NCBI RefSeq assembly: GCF_001750685.1
Contig: NZ_CP017269.1
Location: forward strand, 4,815,416 to 4,879,415
Reading direction: 5' to 3'
DNA: 64,000 bases
Origin: Geosporobacter ferrireducens
GTDB lineage: Bacteria > Bacillota > Clostridia > Peptostreptococcales > Thermotaleaceae
Shown here: in pieces, positions 60,951 to 64,000 of the stretch
Layout: every line of letters starts with the position of its first letter
Numbering within the stretch: the stretch's first letter is position 1
Position numbers and translations under genes: made by a program
Notes under the pieces: generated by a model
What the model was told of the DNA's origin: nothing
The model's input: only the letters and a program-made list of their open reading frames with translations
Database searches by the model: none

Positions 60951-62015
60951 ATGTCAAGAAAGATGAGCATGGTACTTTCAATCATTTTGGTGATTACTTT
61001 AATGCTGGCAGCATGCAGTCCTGCTAAACCCCCAGCTGATCCTACCGGTGCTGCTCCTGAAAAGAAAGATTTAAAATTAACAATTTATGCAGGCTTAATG
61101 GAAGACCATGCAATAATGGCAACAAAAGAATTTGAAAAACAAACAGGAGTAAAGACAGAATTTGTTCGTATGAGTAGCGGCGAAACACTGGCGAGAATTC
61201 GTGCAGAGAAAGATAACATGACAGCCAGTGTATGGTTTGGTGGTCCAGTGGATGCCTATATCGCTTCGATGGAAGAAGGTCTGCTTGTACCGTATAAATC
61301 ACCGAATGCTGAAAAATTCCCTGACAAGTATAAAGATCCAGATGGCTACTGGACAGGTATTTATTCCGGATATCTTGGGTTTGTTTGTGATAAAGAATGG
61401 TTTGAAGAAAAGGGTTATGAGATCCCAACATCTTGGGATGATTTATTAAAACCGGAATTCAAAGGACAAATCGTAACGGCGCATCCAGGTTCTTCTGGAA
61501 CTGCTTATACCATGTTAGCAACCATTACGCAATTAAAGGGCGAAGAAGCCGGTTTTGAGTATATGCAAAAACTGAATGGCCAAATTCGTCAATATACAAA
61601 GTCTGGTACAGCACCTGGCAGAATGGTTGGATTAAAAGAGATTCCAATTGGGATTACTTTCTTACATGATGCAATTAAATATCGACTGGAAGGCTTTAAA
61701 GATATCGTGATTTCGGCCCCATCTGAAGGTACCGGTTATGAGATTGGTGGCGTTGCTATATTGGCAAATGGCCCAGATCAAGAAGCAGCACAAATGTTTG
61801 TAGATTGGGCACTGACAAAAGAAGCACAAGAGTTGGGAAGTACGGTTGGTTCATTCCAGTTCTTAACAAATCCAGATGCAGTGCTGCCAGAAGAGGCAAT
61901 GATCTTAAAAGATACGAAATTGATTGATTATGATTTTGATTGGGCAGGTAAAAACAGAAAAGAGTTAGTTGAAAAATTCAATGAAATAACGAAAACACAA
62001 CCACCTACAGAATAA
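60951..62015 (+). CDS. ABC transporter substrate-binding lipoprotein, FbpA/AfuA-like
   Basis: 354 residues, lipoprotein signal with LAAC lipobox (Cys22) and a Pro-rich linker. Family 1 solute-binding protein of the iron/phosphonate/sugar-phosphate type: AGLMEDHAIMATKEFEKQTG, SVWFGGPVDAYIASMEEG, PTSWDDLLKPEFKGQIV. True ferric-binding FbpA has a Tyr-Tyr pair for iron; none is found in this protein, so iron is doubtful and a sugar phosphate or other phosphorylated or organic substrate is more likely. ATG 60951 is preferred because AAGGAGG (60937-60943) is seven bases upstream. Confidence 0.85.
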   Translation: MSRKMSMVLSIILVITLMLAACSPAKPPADPTGAAPEKKDLKLTIYAGLMEDHAIMATKEFEKQTGVKTEFVRMSSGETLARIRAEKDNMTASVWFGGPVDAYIASMEEGLLVPYKSPNAEKFPDKYKDPDGYWTGIYSGYLGFVCDKEWFEEKGYEIPTSWDDLLKPEFKGQIVTAHPGSSGTAYTMLATITQLKGEEAGFEYMQKLNGQIRQYTKSGTAPGRMVGLKEIPIGITFLHDAIKYRLEGFKDIVISAPSEGTGYEIGGVAILANGPDQEAAQMFVDWALTKEAQELGSTVGSFQFLTNPDAVLPEEAMILKDTKLIDYDFDWAGKNRKELVEKFNEITKTQPPTE

Positions 62016-62041
62016 TATAGGACAGATGCGTCTATTAAGTA

Positions 62042-62078
62042 TTAAAGAATCCATGTAGTTTCTGCATGGATTCTTTAA
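62042..62078 (+). other. intercistronic stem-loop after the substrate-binding gene
   Basis: Perfect 14-bp inverted repeat (62042-62055, 62065-62078) of TTAAAGAATCCATG type with a 9-base loop. No T-run, so more likely an mRNA stability element or partial terminator that raises binding-protein levels relative to the permease. Confidence 0.7.
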
Positions 62079-62110
62079 TAATCAAGCGGAATAGAAGAAG
62101 GAGGATAGAG

Positions 62111-63811
62111 ATGGTTTTAAAGACATCCAATAATAAACTGAAGATAAAAACCGAAGTTGACAATATAAAAAAGAACATGCGAGATCCTGTTTTAATGATA
62201 ACAATTTTAGGGATTATAGCTATCGTATTTTTATTTATTCTATATCCTTTAATCATCATATTAAAGGAAAGTCTATATTATAAAAACGTATTATCTCTAT
62301 ATCATTATAAAGAGATATTCAGATTATCGTCTACCAAAGAAATTCTGTGGAATACCATTTATCTTGGATTTATTGTTAGTGTTATTTCTACAGCAATCGG
62401 ATTTTTGTTTGCTTATGCATCAGCCTATCTAAAAATACGCAGTAAAAAAATATTTAATGCGATAGCCATCTTGCCTATGGTATCTCCACCCTTTGTGATT
62501 GCACTATCTACTATTCTGTTGTTTGGACGGAATGGATTTATTACAAGAGGTATTTTGGGTATGCGAGAAGCGAATGTATATGGGCTGAATGGTCTAATTT
62601 TGGTTCAGACATTGACCTTTTTTCCGGTAGCTTATCTTCTTTTAGTAGGTTTATTGAAAAGCATTGATCCTTCTGTCGAAGAGGCCGCAAGAGATCTAGG
62701 TGCTTCCCGTGGCGAAGTTTTTAGGTCCATTACGCTGCCATTAATGGTACCGGGCCTGGCTAATGCCTTCTTATTGGTATTTATTCAATCCATCGCAGAT
62801 TTTAGTAACCCGATGGTTATTGGAGGGAATTATACCACGCTGGCAGTACAGATTTACCTACAGGGAATTGGTAATTATGATATGGGTGGCGGAACAGCAC
62901 TAGCAATCATTTTGTTGATGATCTCTACAACCCTATTTATGATACAAAAATATTATGTGGGTAAGAAATCTTATATTACTGTTACGGGTAAAGCCTCTCG
63001 TAGCAGAGAGCTGATTGATAGTCCTGAGATAACAAGACCAATCTATTTAATTGTACTTGCTTTAAGTGTCTTTGTAGGGTTAATGTACATCTTAGTACCT
63101 ATTGGTGCCTTTATTAAATTATGGGGAGCAGATTATTCTTTCTCTCTCAACCATTTTAAATATGTCATCAATTTAGGTATGAAACCTATAAAAGATACTA
63201 CGTTCTTATCAATGATTGCAACGCCAATAAGCGGTATTTTAGCGATGATTATTGCTTTTTTAATTGTGAGAAAAAAATTCATTGGAAAAAGCTTTGTCGA
63301 GATGACTACTATGCTTGCATTGGCTATTCCCGGAACAGTTATAGGTTTAGGCTATGTACTTTCATATAATACAAAACCATTAGTGTTAACAGGTACAGCT
63401 ACAATTCTAATTATTGCTTTTGTTATGAGAAGTATGCCAATTGGTATCCGGGCAGGGATTGCTGCTTTGCAGCAGATTGACCCATCGATAGAAGAAGCAG
63501 CAAATGTACTAGGGGCATCCAGTTCTAAAGTTTTTACTTCTGTTACAATACCTATGATTCGACCCGCATTTTTCAGCGGTCTTGTATATACCTTTGTCAG
63601 AAGTATGACATTGGTCAGTACTGTTATTTTCCTTGTCTCAGCAAGGTATAATCTGTTGACAGCTGCAATCATGAATCAAATCGATGTAGGGAAAATCGGC
63701 GTTGCTTCGGCTTACTCAACAATCCTGATCTTGATTGTGGCAGTTGTTGTATGGACAATGCAGTTTATATTATCTAAACTAGGCATTGATACGAGTGATA
63801 TAGAAGGATAG
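62111..63811 (+). CDS. fused ABC transporter permease (FbpB/AfuB-like)
   Basis: 566 residues with 12 helices in two homologous halves. Each half has an EAA loop: [20 protein letters not shown] in the first and [20 protein letters not shown] in the second. Such fused permeases pair with FbpA/AfuA-type receptors. ATG 62111 is chosen because AGAAGGAGG (62096-62104) precedes it; ATG 62066 lies inside the upstream stem-loop. Co-transcribed with the following ATPase. Confidence 0.92.
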   Translation: MVLKTSNNKLKIKTEVDNIKKNMRDPVLMITILGIIAIVFLFILYPLIIILKESLYYKNVLSLYHYKEIFRLSSTKEILWNTIYLGFIVSVISTAIGFLFAYASAYLKIRSKKIFNAIAILPMVSPPFVIALSTILLFGRNGFITRGILGMREANVYGLNGLILVQTLTFFPVAYLLLVGLLKSIDPSVEEAARDLGASRGEVFRSITLPLMVPGLANAFLLVFIQSIADFSNPMVIGGNYTTLAVQIYLQGIGNYDMGGGTALAIILLMISTTLFMIQKYYVGKKSYITVTGKASRSRELIDSPEITRPIYLIVLALSVFVGLMYILVPIGAFIKLWGADYSFSLNHFKYVINLGMKPIKDTTFLSMIATPISGILAMIIAFLIVRKKFIGKSFVEMTTMLALAIPGTVIGLGYVLSYNTKPLVLTGTATILIIAFVMRSMPIGIRAGIAALQQIDPSIEEAANVLGASSSKVFTSVTIPMIRPAFFSGLVYTFVRSMTLVSTVIFLVSARYNLLTAAIMNQIDVGKIGVASAYSTILILIVAVVVWTMQFILSKLGIDTSDIEG

Positions 63812-63822
63812 GAGATGATCGA

Positions 63823-64000
63823 ATGAAATCACCAAAGAAAGTTTATCTTGAAGATTTAAACAAGACATTTATAACCGCTGGTAAGGATAAAGTTGTTGCT
63901 GTGAATGATATTAATTTAAAAATTGAACCCGGTGAATTCGCGACAATGCTGGGGCCTTCCGGTTGTGGTAAAACCACTACCTTGAGAATGATTGCAGGTT
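63823..64000 (+). CDS. ABC transporter ATPase, FbpC/PotA-like (partial, cut by window end)
   Basis: First 59 codons only: [20 protein letters not shown], then [20 protein letters not shown] with Walker [10 protein letters not shown]. Completes an ABC transporter with the two preceding genes. ATG 63823 is placed by GGAG at 63811. Open at the window edge; the rest, including the signature and Walker B, is not visible. Confidence 0.9.
   Translation, partial: MKSPKKVYLEDLNKTFITAGKDKVVAVNDINLKIEPGEFATMLGPSGCGKTTTLRMIAG

Noticed and set aside
60951..62015. Plain annotation as ferric iron-binding protein
   Set aside because: The Tyr-Tyr iron-binding pair is absent; kept as FbpA/AfuA-like with unknown substrate.
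1..64000. CRISPR arrays, tRNA, rRNA, prophage or integrase genes
   Set aside because: None was recognised by reading both strands; no regular spaced repeats other than the three dispersed palindromes.

Overview
The window comes from a low-G+C, spore-forming Clostridia-type Firmicute. Supporting signs are A/T-rich codon use, strong AGGAGG ribosome binding sites with frequent TTG/GTG starts, a Spo0E-like phosphatase, an SLH protein, BceRSAB-type antibiotic sensing, PRD/PTS regulators and an anaerobe-style peptide and acid-sugar metabolism. No rRNA, tRNA, CRISPR array, integrase or complete insertion sequence was seen. The window opens with a short housekeeping run and ends inside an ABC ATPase gene.

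Layout. 0-2.2 kb: a zinc peptidase, small conserved proteins, a zinc-ribbon protein and an omega-subunit-like gene. 2.5-8 kb: stress/regulatory genes (TipA-like MerR regulator with a 19-bp-spacer promoter, TetR plus oleate hydratase, a TetR/zinc-ribbon/CMD operon, an XRE-cupin regulator). 8.4-16.3 kb: a complete dipeptide ABC transporter followed by two M24 Xaa-Pro peptidases. 16.4-21.4 kb, opposite strand: an M20 peptidase, two tandem enolase-superfamily NSAR/dipeptide-epimerase-like proteins and a YfcC transporter, with a divergent novel-looking regulator at 21.5-22.8 kb. Together 8-23 kb looks like a peptide/N-acyl-amino-acid (possibly D-amino-acid) salvage island. 23-27.6 kb: BceRSAB-type two-component/ABC module.

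28-37.4 kb: an AraC regulator and a long operon with cupin, DapA-family aldolase, D-2-hydroxyacid dehydrogenase, tripartite tricarboxylate transporter (order B-A-C), DUF1537 acid-sugar kinase and class II aldolase: a catabolic pathway for an acid sugar that I cannot name. 37.8-44.1 kb: PRD regulator, ascorbate-type PTS (IIA, IIC, IIB) and split transketolase, i.e. uptake of a sugar as its phosphate and transfer into the pentose phosphate pool. 44.3-49.9 kb: envelope genes (SLH protein, DUF4855 protein, GHL10-amidase fusion). 50-56.9 kb: YczE-type membrane protein, SHOCT-like micro-protein, Spo0E, RF3, then a coiled-coil protein with FtsE and FtsX, and TspO. 57-64 kb: a second PRD regulator with PTS IIB and IIC but no separate IIA, followed by an FbpABC/AfuABC-type transporter.

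The most interesting points are a FtsEX module whose coiled-coil partner lacks any recognisable peptidoglycan hydrolase domain, the paired NSAR-like enzymes in a peptide-uptake island, the uncharacterised acid-sugar operon, and a dispersed palindromic repeat family with conserved ends and variable interior (three copies). All identifications are from reading sequence motifs; no database search was run.
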